In this document: positions 24,249 through 32,884 of the stretch, in pieces | How positions within the stretch are numbered: the stretch's first letter is position 1 | How the letters are laid out: each line of letters opens with the position of its first letter | Assembly: GCA_002786715.1 (NCBI GenBank) | Contig: PCTW01000010.1 | Coordinates: 1-64,000 of the forward strand | Length of the DNA stretch: 64,000 bases | Reading direction: 5' to 3' | From: Bdellovibrio sp. CG22_combo_CG10-13_8_21_14_all_39_27 | GTDB taxonomy: Bacteria > Bdellovibrionota > Bacteriovoracia > Bacteriovoracales > Bacteriovoracaceae | Notes under the pieces: generated by a model | Database searches by the model: none | Told to the model about the DNA's origin: nothing | Seen by the model: the letters and a program-made list of their open reading frames with translations, nothing else | Made by a program: the position numbers and the translations under genes

Positions 24249-25310
24249 TTATTTAATCGATTCTCTGATTCTTGAAGAGGCCCAGTCCATTGCCCATACG
24301 ATTGAAGCAATAACGAGAACCAAAAGACCTACTTCATTCCATTTCGCGAGACCTTGATATTGCATCAACATGGTTCCGATACCACCGCCTCCAACGAGAC
24401 CAATAACTGTCGCCATACGAACGTTAATGTCCCAACGATAGATAGTGTAGGAGAGGTAAGGAAGCACGATTTGAGGCACAACTCCATACCAAATCACTTG
24501 AATGGGATGTGCTCCAGTTGCCATCATCGCTTCGATTGGGCCATCGGAAATATTTTCAATTTGCTCAGAGTAGAGCTTGGCCAGTGACGAAACTGAGTGC
24601 AAGCAGAGAGCAAGCATACCTGCAAAAGGACCGATACCTACCCAAACCGAGAAAATAATCGCCCAAACGAGTGGCTCAATTGAACGGGAAATATTCAAGA
24701 AAAAGCGAACAAGGTTGTAAATCGTGAAAAAGAATCTTGAGTTGCTCATAAGGTTTCGAGCAGCAAAGAAGCCTAAGAGAAAGGCGAAAGGAAGAGAAAT
24801 GGCCGTCGCAATAAAGGCCATGTATATCGTTTCAATCGCAGCAAACAAAGCTTGTTCAAAAATAGCAAAGTTAGGAGTGAGGAGGGCCGTAAAAATACGC
24901 TTCGCACCCCCGAGACCTGCTTCAGATAGGAATTCTCTCATCGATACTTCAGAGATGAAAATACCGGCTATGAAAGTTAGTATAATCATCAATAGACCTA
25001 GAACTGCATAGGGTTCTTTAAGAACAGAGCGAGCTTCATTATGCTCAATCATGCCACGTGTTCCGCGACCAATGGAAAATTTAGTCATGAATAAGGCCAT
25101 GGCGATAATCGTTCCTAATCCAAGAGCATAGAGAGGTTGGTTCCAGGTAAAATCAGAGTAGCGATTCGCCAAAATAATTTTTTGATACACAATCTTGTAA
25201 CTGACAAGAACCGTATAGGCCCAAAGAAAGATATCAATCAGAATCGCTTGAAAGAAAGCAACCAATTGACCGTCATTATTTTTCTTTTGTGGAATAGCTT
25301 CTGTACTCAT
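24249..25310 (-). CDS. phnE: Phosphonate-type ABC transporter permease
   Basis: A 353-residue inner-membrane permease of the PhnE family. The C-terminal 230 residues carry the binding-protein-dependent transport module: ALFAAIETIYMAFIATAISLPFAFLLGF, then ISRSIEPLVWAIIFSVWVGIGPFAG, the coupling loop EAMMATGAHPIQVIWYGVVPQ, and GLVGGGGIGTMLMQ. About 100 residues at the N-terminus, with two to three extra helices, exceed the usual 260-residue permease. GGAG precedes the start. It is the last gene of the minus-strand phnD-phnC-phnE unit and ends at the bidirectional terminator. Confidence 0.92.
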   Translation of the reverse strand: MSTEAIPQKKNNDGQLVAFFQAILIDIFLWAYTVLVSYKIVYQKIILANRYSDFTWNQPLYALGLGTIIAMALFMTKFSIGRGTRGMIEHNEARSVLKEPYAVLGLLMIILTFIAGIFISEVSMREFLSEAGLGGAKRIFTALLTPNFAIFEQALFAAIETIYMAFIATAISLPFAFLLGFFAARNLMSNSRFFFTIYNLVRFFLNISRSIEPLVWAIIFSVWVGIGPFAGMLALCLHSVSSLAKLYSEQIENISDGPIEAMMATGAHPIQVIWYGVVPQIVLPYLSYTIYRWDINVRMATVIGLVGGGGIGTMLMQYQGLAKWNEVGLLVLVIASIVWAMDWASSRIRESIK

Positions 25311-25322
25311 TTTAATCTCCGC

Positions 25323-26093
25323 TTAATTGATGGTCACTTCTATAGCTTCTTCGCCATAGATACGTTTAAACCACGCTTCATCGATGTCATGAGGATTACC
25401 CTCATAAACCAATTGACCACCTTTGAGTGCGATAACCCGTGTTGCGTACTGTCTTACAAGTGACAAAAAGTGAAGGTTACAAATAACCGTCACTCCGAGC
25501 TCTTCATTCACTTTTTTAAGATATTGCATGACCGAGTGAGAAGTCGCTGGATCTAGTGAAGCTACAGGCTCATCGGCCAAAAGAATTGAAGGGTTTTGCA
25601 TAAGCGCACGAGCAATCGCGACACGTTGCTGCTGACCACCAGAGAGGTTGTCAGCACGATTGCGCTCCTTACCTGTGAGATTCACAATTTGAAGGTATTT
25701 TTTTGCTTTCGCGCGATCTTCTTGTGAGAACATTCCAAGGAGTGAACGTCCAATTCCAAGATTTGCGAGATTTCCCAAGAGAACGTTAATTAAAACCGTT
25801 TTACGAGGGATAAGATTGAATTGTTGAAAAATCATTCCGATGCGTGAACGAACATTTCTCATGGCACGGCCCTTGAGCTTTGTCACATCAACACCGTCAA
25901 ATTTAATTTCTCCGCTTGTTGTTTCATGGAGACGATTTATACATCGAAGGAGAGTTGATTTTCCTGAACCAGAGAGACCAATGATCACTAAAAATTCCCC
26001 TCGCTTCACATCAAAGGAGACATTTTTTAGGGCATGGGTTCCGTTAGGGTAAATCTTTTCGAGATTCCTAACTTCGAGAATATTTGTACTCAT
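25323..26093 (-). CDS. phnC: Phosphonate-type ABC transporter ATP-binding protein
   Basis: A 256-residue ABC ATPase: Walker A GLSGSGKST, Q-loop IFQQFNLIPR, signature LSGGQQQRVAIARAL, Walker B ILLADEPVASLDP, and the switch histidine in NLHFLSLVRQY. The N-terminal YPNGTHALKNVSF and the sequence around the Q-loop are typical of PhnC. It powers uptake through PhnE, with PhnD as the binding protein. It lies 12 bases upstream of phnE and 20 bases downstream of phnD in transcription order. Confidence 0.95.
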   Translation of the reverse strand: MSTNILEVRNLEKIYPNGTHALKNVSFDVKRGEFLVIIGLSGSGKSTLLRCINRLHETTSGEIKFDGVDVTKLKGRAMRNVRSRIGMIFQQFNLIPRKTVLINVLLGNLANLGIGRSLLGMFSQEDRAKAKKYLQIVNLTGKERNRADNLSGGQQQRVAIARALMQNPSILLADEPVASLDPATSHSVMQYLKKVNEELGVTVICNLHFLSLVRQYATRVIALKGGQLVYEGNPHDIDEAWFKRIYGEEAIEVTIN

Positions 26094-26113
26094 GACTAAC
26101 TCGCTTAGCTAAA

Positions 26114-27019
26114 TTATTTAATGAGATCTTCAGTCTTAACATTGATTGATTTAATCATGTCTCTAAGACCGTTATAGTCAGCATCTGTTGAATCAATAAC
26201 ACCATCAACACTGTAGATGTTTTTGAAAACTTTTTTACCGTTCTCAGTTCCAATATACTTCTTCAAAGCTTCAATAAATTTTGAAGTAATATCGCTTGAA
26301 AGATCTTTTCTGAAAACAAAGGGATCGTTTGGAATTTTTTCAGTAATTGAAACGATTTTAACTTTCTCAGCAACATCTGGAAATTGTGTTTGAACTCTTT
26401 GACGAGCATCTCTGATTGAACCGTCTTCGCCTGGAGCAGAGTAGTAAGCTGCGCCGGCATCAACTTGCTTTTGATAAACCATAGTGATGACGTTATCGTG
26501 CTTCATCGCATATGTGGTGTTGCCAAGTTCTACACCAGCATCTTTAACGACTTTTAATGGAAACATGTAGCCAGATGTTGAAGAAGGATCAACAAAAGCA
26601 AAGCGCTTGTCTTTGAGGTCTGCCACTGTATTGATTCCTGAGTCAGCGTTAGCAACAATCATTCCTTGGTAGTAGTCATGTCCGTAACGAATAACTCTGA
26701 GCTTCGCTTCTGCACCGTATTTTTCATTGGCCATCAAATAACCAAAAGAGTTCATCACACCAATATCGGCACGCTGAGAACCAAAGGCTTCAACCACGGC
26801 GATATATGAAGTAGGGATACCTGTTTTGAAAAACAGGCCTGTTTCTTTTTCTAGAAATTTAATAAAATCATCTGAGTTGCTTGCTATAGTATCGGCGTCA
26901 ACTGATGGTGTGAAATAGAGTTTTACTGGGTTATTTTTTGTACCCAAAGCATCGTCTTGCTTACATCCCATAAAAAAGGTAGTGGCCAGAACTGCTAATA
27001 GGAGCGTGAAGCTTCTCAT
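26114..27019 (-). CDS. phnD: Phosphonate-type ABC transporter substrate-binding lipoprotein
   Basis: A 301-residue substrate-binding lipoprotein with lipobox FMGC (lipidated Cys19). The mature part is a PhnD-type periplasmic binding protein: LYFTPSVDADTIASNSDDF, YIAVVEAFGSQRADIGVMNS with FGYLMANEKYG, and the block RFAFVDPSSTSGYMFP, in which the serine/threonine cluster normally contacts the phosphonate or phosphate oxyanion. GGAGG precedes the ATG. First gene of phnDCE. No C-P lyase genes are in the window, so the true ligand (phosphonate, phosphite, phosphate ester or other) is open. It is divergent from the C25 protease gene, with a 226-base region between the starts in which I found no clear operator. 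Confidence 0.93.
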   Translation of the reverse strand: MRSFTLLLAVLATTFFMGCKQDDALGTKNNPVKLYFTPSVDADTIASNSDDFIKFLEKETGLFFKTGIPTSYIAVVEAFGSQRADIGVMNSFGYLMANEKYGAEAKLRVIRYGHDYYQGMIVANADSGINTVADLKDKRFAFVDPSSTSGYMFPLKVVKDAGVELGNTTYAMKHDNVITMVYQKQVDAGAAYYSAPGEDGSIRDARQRVQTQFPDVAEKVKIVSITEKIPNDPFVFRKDLSSDITSKFIEALKKYIGTENGKKVFKNIYSVDGVIDSTDADYNGLRDMIKSINVKTEDLIK

Positions 27020-27245
27020 GATTTTTCCTCCAAGGTCTCAATTTTTAAGGATAACTAATGAGGCTAATTATCACGACCAGAGCCTTTTTGTTAGTAAAGA
27101 ATTGATTAAGTTCAAAAAAATCATTCTTTGATTCTTTGCGGCAATTGTTTCCGAATGACCTCAAATCTACTCTATTTCGACAGCTCTTTTTGTGCAATGC
27201 CGTAAAGCTTGAATATCCTTTTACCTGCAACCTAAGGACTGTTCA

Positions 27246-28835
27246 ATGAAGAGCTTACTCTTTTTATCAATGCTGTTCTCCGTCAAAATTTGGGCCGCTG
27301 AATCACTATATAATGATGTCAGTTTCGAAAATAACCAGATTCAACTTCATCTCAATTTAAATCACCTCAAATCGTTCTCCAGTGCAGAAATGATGCCTTT
27401 GTCACAAGAGATGGTAAAAATTGAATATCAGGATTGGCCGTCAAATAATGAAGCTGGGAAACCAATGCTGCCTTTTCAATCGTTCATTTTAGAAGGGGAC
27501 ATTTCTCAAATAAAAGTTGCGATAGAAAAAGGTTCATCTGTGGCCTTAAAAGGTATTCCTGTTCCGCAAGCAAAGTATCCGTGTCGATGTGATAAAGCCT
27601 CGGATGAAATTAAATGGGTTTTCAATAAAGAGTCTTATCTACAAGAAGAAAAATTTTACGATGTAGAAAGTATTGGCGATTTCAGAGGAAAGAAACTGGT
27701 CAGAATTAGTGTTATGCCATTTCAAGTGAGTGGCAATTCGACATTGGTCTATCCCGATCTCAAGATAAAGTTGTCCGGAGCTCAATCGCTTCAGTATCCC
27801 TTGAACGCAAAAAAGCTACTCATCACTGGCCCAGCATCGTATCAATCAGAAATTCAAAAATTTATTGATTGGAAAGTTGGCTTCGACATGATGGATGTCA
27901 AATTTGTTCCCATTGATGGCAATGAACAATCTCCAGCAAAAATTAAGCAATTTTTTAAACAAGCCTATGATCAATGGAAATATACCCATGTCATTATCCT
28001 AGGAGATGAAACAGTCGTGGCCATGGATAGCATGAAAACTTCGAGCTCAGATGTAACTCCTTCGGATCTACCATACTTTTTATGGGGTGGAGCTGACGAT
28101 ACTGTTCCCGATGTTTTGTTTGGACGATTTCCAGCGAAAACTCCGGCAGACATCACTGGTCAGGTTCAAAAGATAATAGACTATGAAAATGCAGTTAACG
28201 CCGGATTATCAATTCATAAGTCTTTGGGGATCGCTTCGGATGAAGGTTCTAATCCATCAGATGTAGAATATATGGAATCGATGCTCAATCCATTAGAGTC
28301 TATTGGCTGGGCTTCAACTCGCGTTTATCAAGGCAATCGCACCCATCAAAATTCGGATATCGCAAAAGCTTTTGATGCCGGTCTTGGCTGGGTTAATTAT
28401 ATTGGGCATGGGTCAGGTTATTCTTGGATCTCAGTTCGTGATCAAGAATTTGAAAGCAAGCAAATTGCTGATCTCAAATCTCGTACCGATGGTATTTATC
28501 CCATTGTCCTCGATGTTGCTTGCCAAAATGGAAGACTCAGTGGTGACGGACGATTAGGTGAAACCTTTTTGAAATCTAAAGATCAATATGGATATGCGAC
28601 TGGAGCTGTTGCTTTTTATGGAGGTACTGTTGATATCTCTTGGCACCCTCCAGCAGTCATGGCGGTTGGTATTAATCAAATTTATAAAAATTTAAAACAG
28701 CAAGATTTAGGGACTGTCTTTTTTGAGGGACAACTTCATCTGATTAAAAATTGGAGAAACCTCACTGAAGCTGTAGAAAATTGGCGATGGTACACGCTTT
28801 CTGGCGATCCTAGTATGAAGCTCAATTCAAACTAA
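27246..28835 (+). CDS. Secreted gingipain-type C25 cysteine protease
   Basis: A 529-residue protein with a signal peptide (MKSLLFLSMLFSVKIWA). Residues 20-180 look like the C25 propeptide, with its typical VKIEYQDWPSNNEAGKPMLP segment. The catalytic domain begins near LLITGPASYQSEIQKFIDWK. The dyad is clear: His388 in NYIGHGSGYSW and Cys426 in VLDVACQNGRL. Gingipain-family enzymes are secreted proteases, and this version ends after the catalytic domain with GDPSMKL, without the usual C-terminal sorting domain. It is a candidate for extracellular or envelope proteolysis, for example of prey proteins (inference). AAGGA precedes the ATG. Confidence 0.92.
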   Translation: MKSLLFLSMLFSVKIWAAESLYNDVSFENNQIQLHLNLNHLKSFSSAEMMPLSQEMVKIEYQDWPSNNEAGKPMLPFQSFILEGDISQIKVAIEKGSSVALKGIPVPQAKYPCRCDKASDEIKWVFNKESYLQEEKFYDVESIGDFRGKKLVRISVMPFQVSGNSTLVYPDLKIKLSGAQSLQYPLNAKKLLITGPASYQSEIQKFIDWKVGFDMMDVKFVPIDGNEQSPAKIKQFFKQAYDQWKYTHVIILGDETVVAMDSMKTSSSDVTPSDLPYFLWGGADDTVPDVLFGRFPAKTPADITGQVQKIIDYENAVNAGLSIHKSLGIASDEGSNPSDVEYMESMLNPLESIGWASTRVYQGNRTHQNSDIAKAFDAGLGWVNYIGHGSGYSWISVRDQEFESKQIADLKSRTDGIYPIVLDVACQNGRLSGDGRLGETFLKSKDQYGYATGAVAFYGGTVDISWHPPAVMAVGINQIYKNLKQQDLGTVFFEGQLHLIKNWRNLTEAVENWRWYTLSGDPSMKLNSN

Positions 28836-28860
28836 AATGGGCACTTTTGTGAGTCCAGGC

Positions 28861-28872
28861 AACTTATAAGTT
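28861..28872. promoter_or_regulatory. Perfect 12-bp palindrome upstream of a small gene
   Basis: AACTTATAAGTT is a perfect palindrome in the 80-base gap between the C25 protease stop and the small gene at 28916. Its central TTATAA could also belong to an AT-rich promoter. Either an operator or chance in AT-rich DNA. Confidence 0.25.
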
Positions 28873-28915
28873 ATTGATAATCTGATATCTCGAGGGTCAT
28901 GTCATACTGAACGAT

Positions 28916-29122
28916 ATGGCCCTCAATATAAAAATCTTATTCCCGCGTCCCCATCCTGAGGTCACTTATCCAGTCAAAGGATTAACGACAACTGATATGT
29001 CTTCTCGTGAGGATCTCAACCTCGAGCATGACAAGCAACAAGAGCAAGCTTTCAAGGATGAAGCGAAGAGAATGGTAGAGAGTGCTGAGAAATTGAAACT
29101 CAAATTGAATATTATTCGATAA
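28916..29122 (+). CDS. Small hydrophilic protein, unknown
   Basis: A 68-residue frame with codon use like its neighbours. The N-terminus has an ILFPRPHPEVTYPVKGL segment; the rest is a charged amphipathic helix (DLNLEHDKQQEQAFKDEAKR, VESAEKLKLKLNIIR) that could form a coiled coil. No strong ribosome site is visible before the ATG, which weakens the call. It overlaps the convergent lipoprotein gene by 11 bases. No function can be proposed. Confidence 0.5.
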   Translation: MALNIKILFPRPHPEVTYPVKGLTTTDMSSREDLNLEHDKQQEQAFKDEAKRMVESAEKLKLKLNIIR

Positions 29123-29384
29123 TCTGACAACCCACTTTTGAATTGATAAATGAGGCACTGGTTGTAAAGCCAACCGATGATGAAGTGACTTTTTTATTTT
29201 CCACATCTATTTCGCGGCTGAAAATGGGAATGAAGTTTGAAGCATACCAATGACAATACTGATCTTCTCGATTTTCAATAAAACGACACGAACAATATTC
29301 TCTCGAATAAAAAGATGAGATCACTTTCGGAAAGCAGCCCTGTAAAAAGGGAAGGATTATCAAGAGGAGTAATGACTTCTTCAT
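29112..29384 (-). CDS. Small cysteine-containing lipoprotein, unknown
   Basis: A 90-residue protein with a lipoprotein signal (MKKSLLLLIILPFLQGC, lipidated Cys17). The short mature part contains further cysteines (YCSCRFIEN, DQYCHWYA, KVGCQIIE), enough for two disulphides. GGAG precedes the ATG, which overlaps the last base of the beta-lactamase-like gene stop, so the two are probably one operon. Function unknown. Confidence 0.75.
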   Translation of the reverse strand: MKKSLLLLIILPFLQGCFPKVISSFYSREYCSCRFIENREDQYCHWYASNFIPIFSREIDVENKKVTSSSVGFTTSASFINSKVGCQIIE

Positions 29385-30481
29385 TAGTTTTTCTCCACAG
29401 ACTGAACAATGAGAGAAATAAGTTTATTGCGATCGATGTTTTGTTTTTTATCACTACCATATCTAACGATAATTAAATCAAGGCTTGGTATCACGGCCAG
29501 AGTTTGTCCATGGTGACCTAAGGCAAAGTAGGCATCATTTGGAACATCAGGATATATTCGAGGCTCGTTCTTTTCAGGAAGGTCAGCATTGAGCCACCAA
29601 TGCATTCCATAAGAATGACGATTCCATTCTCCATCCAATTTGGTACTCAAAAATCCGGGGTTGGGCTGCACTGATTTTCTAATATATTCCGCTTCGATTA
29701 ATTGAGTCTCTTTCCATTTTCCTTGATGAAGGTAGAGATAACCAAGCTTAGCAAAATCTCTGGCCCTCATAAATAGATAAGACGAACCGACATAGGTTCC
29801 TTTTTGATCTCGTTGCCAAATAACATTTTTGATTTTGAGTGGATCAAAAAGTTCTACCCAAGGATAATTTTCATATTTTTCTTCACCGACAACTTCTTTG
29901 AGAAATCCCATTAGTAAATTTGTTTCACCGCTTGAATATTGAAAATGGGTTCCAGGTTTATAAACTTGATATCTTCGTGATACATAAGTTGCCATGTCAT
30001 TGAAGCCTTCCGTGTAAAGCATTCTTATGACTTGGCTTCGTAAAGGATTGCCTTCATAGCCTTCATTCCATTCAAGCCCGGAACTCATCATCAACATATT
30101 TTCGACTGTGAGTCTTTTATCAACGATGGGGTAATAACTTGAAATTGTCGTATCTAAAGTCAAAAGTCTTTTGTTGATAGTGATTCCATAAAGAGCGCCG
30201 ACAAAGCTTTTAGTGCAAGACCAAATCCGATGGAGAGTTTCAGCTTGGGCACCATCGCGATATAACTCTTTCACAAGTTTTCCATGTCTGATAACGAGCA
30301 ATGTATCACTTCGATGAGGTTCTTTATCATCGAATGCAAACTGGAAGGCCCGCTCAAGTTTTTGAGCATTTATACCTTGCTCTTCTGGAGTTGAAACAGG
30401 CCATTCTTCTTCAGGATATTGGGGAGTCTGTGCGAACACAGAAAAGCTGATAAGCATTGTCGAGATTAGTCTTTTGATCAT
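29384..30481 (-). CDS. Secreted serine beta-lactamase-family hydrolase
   Basis: A 365-residue protein with a signal peptide (MIKRLISTMLISFSVFA) and the penicillin-binding/class C beta-lactamase fold. The catalytic S-x-x-K is Ser88-Cys-Thr-Lys91 in IWSCTKSFVGALYG. The second motif is YSSGETNLL (a Y-x-S form common in family VIII esterases) and the third is HHGQTL in place of KTG. The missing KTG and the YSS motif suggest an esterase or peptidase rather than an antibiotic-degrading enzyme. Likely periplasmic or secreted. It is co-directional with the small lipoprotein gene and divergent from the coiled-coil gene at 30527, 45 bases between starts. Confidence 0.88.
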   Translation of the reverse strand: MIKRLISTMLISFSVFAQTPQYPEEEWPVSTPEEQGINAQKLERAFQFAFDDKEPHRSDTLLVIRHGKLVKELYRDGAQAETLHRIWSCTKSFVGALYGITINKRLLTLDTTISSYYPIVDKRLTVENMLMMSSGLEWNEGYEGNPLRSQVIRMLYTEGFNDMATYVSRRYQVYKPGTHFQYSSGETNLLMGFLKEVVGEEKYENYPWVELFDPLKIKNVIWQRDQKGTYVGSSYLFMRARDFAKLGYLYLHQGKWKETQLIEAEYIRKSVQPNPGFLSTKLDGEWNRHSYGMHWWLNADLPEKNEPRIYPDVPNDAYFALGHHGQTLAVIPSLDLIIVRYGSDKKQNIDRNKLISLIVQSVEKN

Positions 30482-30526
30482 GCTCTATTTTAGCGCATTC
30501 TTTTAAAGTATGTTAATTTAATTCAT

Positions 30527-31003
30527 ATGAAAAGAATGTTTTTGATCTTAATTCTCAACGGTTTGACCTCTTCCTTGTCGGCACAAAATTTTAAATATGA
30601 TTTAAGAGAAAATAGTGGAGAGGGGAAACTGGATCGCATCAATAGCATAGAACAATTTCTCAATTCATTAGATGATGGAATTTCTAAAGTAAAAATGAGT
30701 CTTGAGAAGGATCGCAAAAAAGAGAACCAGCATTTAAGCACTAAGATAGAAGAATTATCAGACAAGGAAGTTAAACCTTTAACTTTAAAAATCACCGATC
30801 TCGAAAGAAATCTTGCAGACCTCAAAAAAGAATTTAATGAACTTAAAAAGAAAGTGGAAGTTGATGATCAGTTGAAGAAAATGAAAGTTGATCAAGATTC
30901 AATGAAGAAAGACATCGGTGACATTAAAGGTTCACTCAAATCAATTCAAGAGCTCATGAAAGTTTACGAATCTCTTGGCAATCGTGGAAAGCCAATTAAT
31001 TAA
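30527..31003 (+). CDS. Secreted coiled-coil protein
   Basis: A 158-residue protein: signal peptide (MKRMFLILILNGLTSSLSAQ), then an almost uninterrupted heptad-rich coiled coil from about residue 40 to 145 (INSIEQFLNSLDDGISKVK, LTLKITDLERNLADLKKEF, LKKKVEVDDQLKKMKV). It could form a periplasmic rod or tether; no family is recognised. The ribosome site is weak. The stop shares four bases with the stop of the convergent C45-type hydrolase gene. Confidence 0.72.
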   Translation: MKRMFLILILNGLTSSLSAQNFKYDLRENSGEGKLDRINSIEQFLNSLDDGISKVKMSLEKDRKKENQHLSTKIEELSDKEVKPLTLKITDLERNLADLKKEFNELKKKVEVDDQLKKMKVDQDSMKKDIGDIKGSLKSIQELMKVYESLGNRGKPIN

Positions 31004-32640
31004 AGTTTGATATGAGCATAGAGAATGTCATAAATCTCTATCCGTGGATGTGTTAGCTTTCGCAATGCCGTTTGAATAACTTTTGACTTCCACTTGAGCT
31101 CAAAACGAAGGACTTCTTTTAAAGTTTCTGTTTCAATATCGTCTGCACTTAAACTCATTTCTAAATTTAATATTCTCTCAAGTCTAATAATGAATAAGAC
31201 ACAGTGGTCATTTAGGTAAGTCGGTAATTTGTTGTGAAGTTTTTTAAAGTCAGACAAAAGGTGTGCAAGCATTTTAGTGTGTTCTTCATGAATAAATTGA
31301 AAGACGGCAAAATACAATTGGGCCACATGCTTTAAAGGATGGTCTTGCAAAAGATCGATGGCCATCTGGAGAGAGTGGTAACAAGCATGGTAATCCCCAT
31401 TGTCGTGTTTCACTTGGGCCTGCATTAGAAAATGTGTGCCTTTGCTTATCTTTGGGTCAGAATAATTTTTTGTTAGTTTTTGAATATTCTGTTCTGGCTC
31501 TGACCATAAATTTTCAAATGATAAAACTTGATCATGAAGAAATTTTGGAGCTCTTCCAGGTATGAATAAGGAAGAACCAGAGGTAGCATTCATTGTACAA
31601 ACTTGGATTGATGCCGGAGTTAGGGGATCGATAGTCCAGATGTCTTTATTCTTATTTTTTTGTGGGTGAAATGTCCCCATTGCCTTGATCAATTCTAACT
31701 GATCAACTTTTTTCTTTTTTAAAGACTTAATTTTTTGGTAGGCCACTTCTTCGCGTTCACTATTATAACTTTCAAGGCCGTAGGGGACAGTGAGTGCAGA
31801 ATTTAATTTGGGATCAAAAGCTCTATTCCCTAAATAGACAATATCATTTTCTTCGAGATGAATCTCTTTTTCATATTTCTCACTACCAGCAATATCGACG
31901 GCCATAAGTTCACCCGAACGATGAGACAAATAGAGACCCCAAGTCGTTATCGAATGGGCCTTCTTTAAAAATTCTCTGACGTCTTGAAGATCTCGACAAT
32001 GGGACATCAATTCAAAGATTAGGTAAAAAATCGGAATACCTTTACTCGATAATATGTTGGAAAATTTTTGGTGGAGAGCAAGAGTTAGGCCATGTTCGTT
32101 CATACAGGTAATTGAAGGAAAGGGCATTCCCATAGTCCCGTATGAAAATATTTTTGCTCTCTTATTAAAAGAAGTGAGAACAGCACGTTCTAATTGATCA
32201 AAGCTTCCTTGGAGAGGAAAATCTAAAATTCTGCCGTGGATAATATCACCTGATTTTTGATCTCTAGTGAAGTATGTTGAACAACCTAACAGTGTCGTTG
32301 GCATTCCTGGTATCCACTTGTTCATACAAGAAACAAGTTCTGGTAACAAATAAGAATAAGCAAGTTCGTCAGTTTGACGCTCAAGCCCTTCAGCATAGGC
32401 CCCTAAAAGCCGCCTAAATTCAGGATGAAGAGGGAGCGCCTTATCGACGACGCCGGTGATTATTCTTTCGGTTGCTGAATTGAGGATATTCCAGGGCGTT
32501 TTGATCAAGTTTTTGATCGAATTTAGGACCAAAGAATGCCGCTCGCGATCTTTTATCCCTAATTGATAAAAATTTTCTTCAGTATCTCCGAAAAGCTGTG
32601 TGAAGGGTAATGGACTTATAGGACGTTGAGGATTTGACAT
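31000..32640 (-). CDS. C45-type Ntn hydrolase (acyl-CoA:6-APA acyltransferase-like)
   Basis: This 546-residue protein has an N-terminal region resembling the C45 / acid-ceramidase-like Ntn-hydrolase fold. A segment PTTLLGCSTYFTRDQKSGD places a candidate nucleophile cysteine (about Cys120) before GDIIHGRILDFP. Further blocks are SITCMNEHGLTLALHQ, TTWGLYLSHRSGELMAVDIA and NDIVYLGNRAFDP. In this family the cysteine becomes the N-terminal nucleophile after self-cleavage; here about 119 residues precede it. The last 200 residues are helical and unassigned. No signal peptide. The ATG at 32640 overlaps the ATG of the divergent small membrane protein gene; an alternative TTG lies at 32676. Neither has a good ribosome site. 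Confidence 0.72.
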   Translation of the reverse strand: MSNPQRPISPLPFTQLFGDTEENFYQLGIKDRERHSLVLNSIKNLIKTPWNILNSATERIITGVVDKALPLHPEFRRLLGAYAEGLERQTDELAYSYLLPELVSCMNKWIPGMPTTLLGCSTYFTRDQKSGDIIHGRILDFPLQGSFDQLERAVLTSFNKRAKIFSYGTMGMPFPSITCMNEHGLTLALHQKFSNILSSKGIPIFYLIFELMSHCRDLQDVREFLKKAHSITTWGLYLSHRSGELMAVDIAGSEKYEKEIHLEENDIVYLGNRAFDPKLNSALTVPYGLESYNSEREEVAYQKIKSLKKKKVDQLELIKAMGTFHPQKNKNKDIWTIDPLTPASIQVCTMNATSGSSLFIPGRAPKFLHDQVLSFENLWSEPEQNIQKLTKNYSDPKISKGTHFLMQAQVKHDNGDYHACYHSLQMAIDLLQDHPLKHVAQLYFAVFQFIHEEHTKMLAHLLSDFKKLHNKLPTYLNDHCVLFIIRLERILNLEMSLSADDIETETLKEVLRFELKWKSKVIQTALRKLTHPRIEIYDILYAHIKL

Positions 32641-32884
32641 GGACTCTATTTTAAATTTATCTGCACTAGAGAGCAATCAAACATTAACAGTGGCGCTTTT
32701 GGCCATCGCTTTTATAAGGGTTTTTATTGAAGTTCTCGGTATTCATCCTGAAGAGTGGCCGGTTTCCAAATTTTTGGCAAAAAGTCGTGGTCAAGAATGG
32801 GCCCAATCCTTTCATCGAAAGGGACTCTTTTTATCGATTGGATTTATTCTGCTTTTTGCACCAGGGATTCTTCTTTCACATTAG
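32639..32884 (+). CDS. Small two-helix membrane protein
   Basis: An 81-residue protein with two hydrophobic segments (TLTVALLAIAFIRVFIEVLG and LFLSIGFILLFAPGILL) separated by a polar loop with EEWPVSKFLAKSRGQEW. GAGGA lies eight bases before the ATG, a good ribosome site, which is why I accept it in spite of its size. Its ATG shares two bases with the ATG of the divergent C45-type gene. The end overlaps the convergent HAD gene by 41 bases. Function unknown. Confidence 0.68.
   Translation: MDSILNLSALESNQTLTVALLAIAFIRVFIEVLGIHPEEWPVSKFLAKSRGQEWAQSFHRKGLFLSIGFILLFAPGILLSH

Noticed and set aside
29384-30481. Beta-lactamase-like hydrolase considered as an antibiotic-resistance gene.
   Set aside because: The KTG motif is replaced by HHG and the YxN by YSS, which fits an esterase or peptidase; there is no resistance context.
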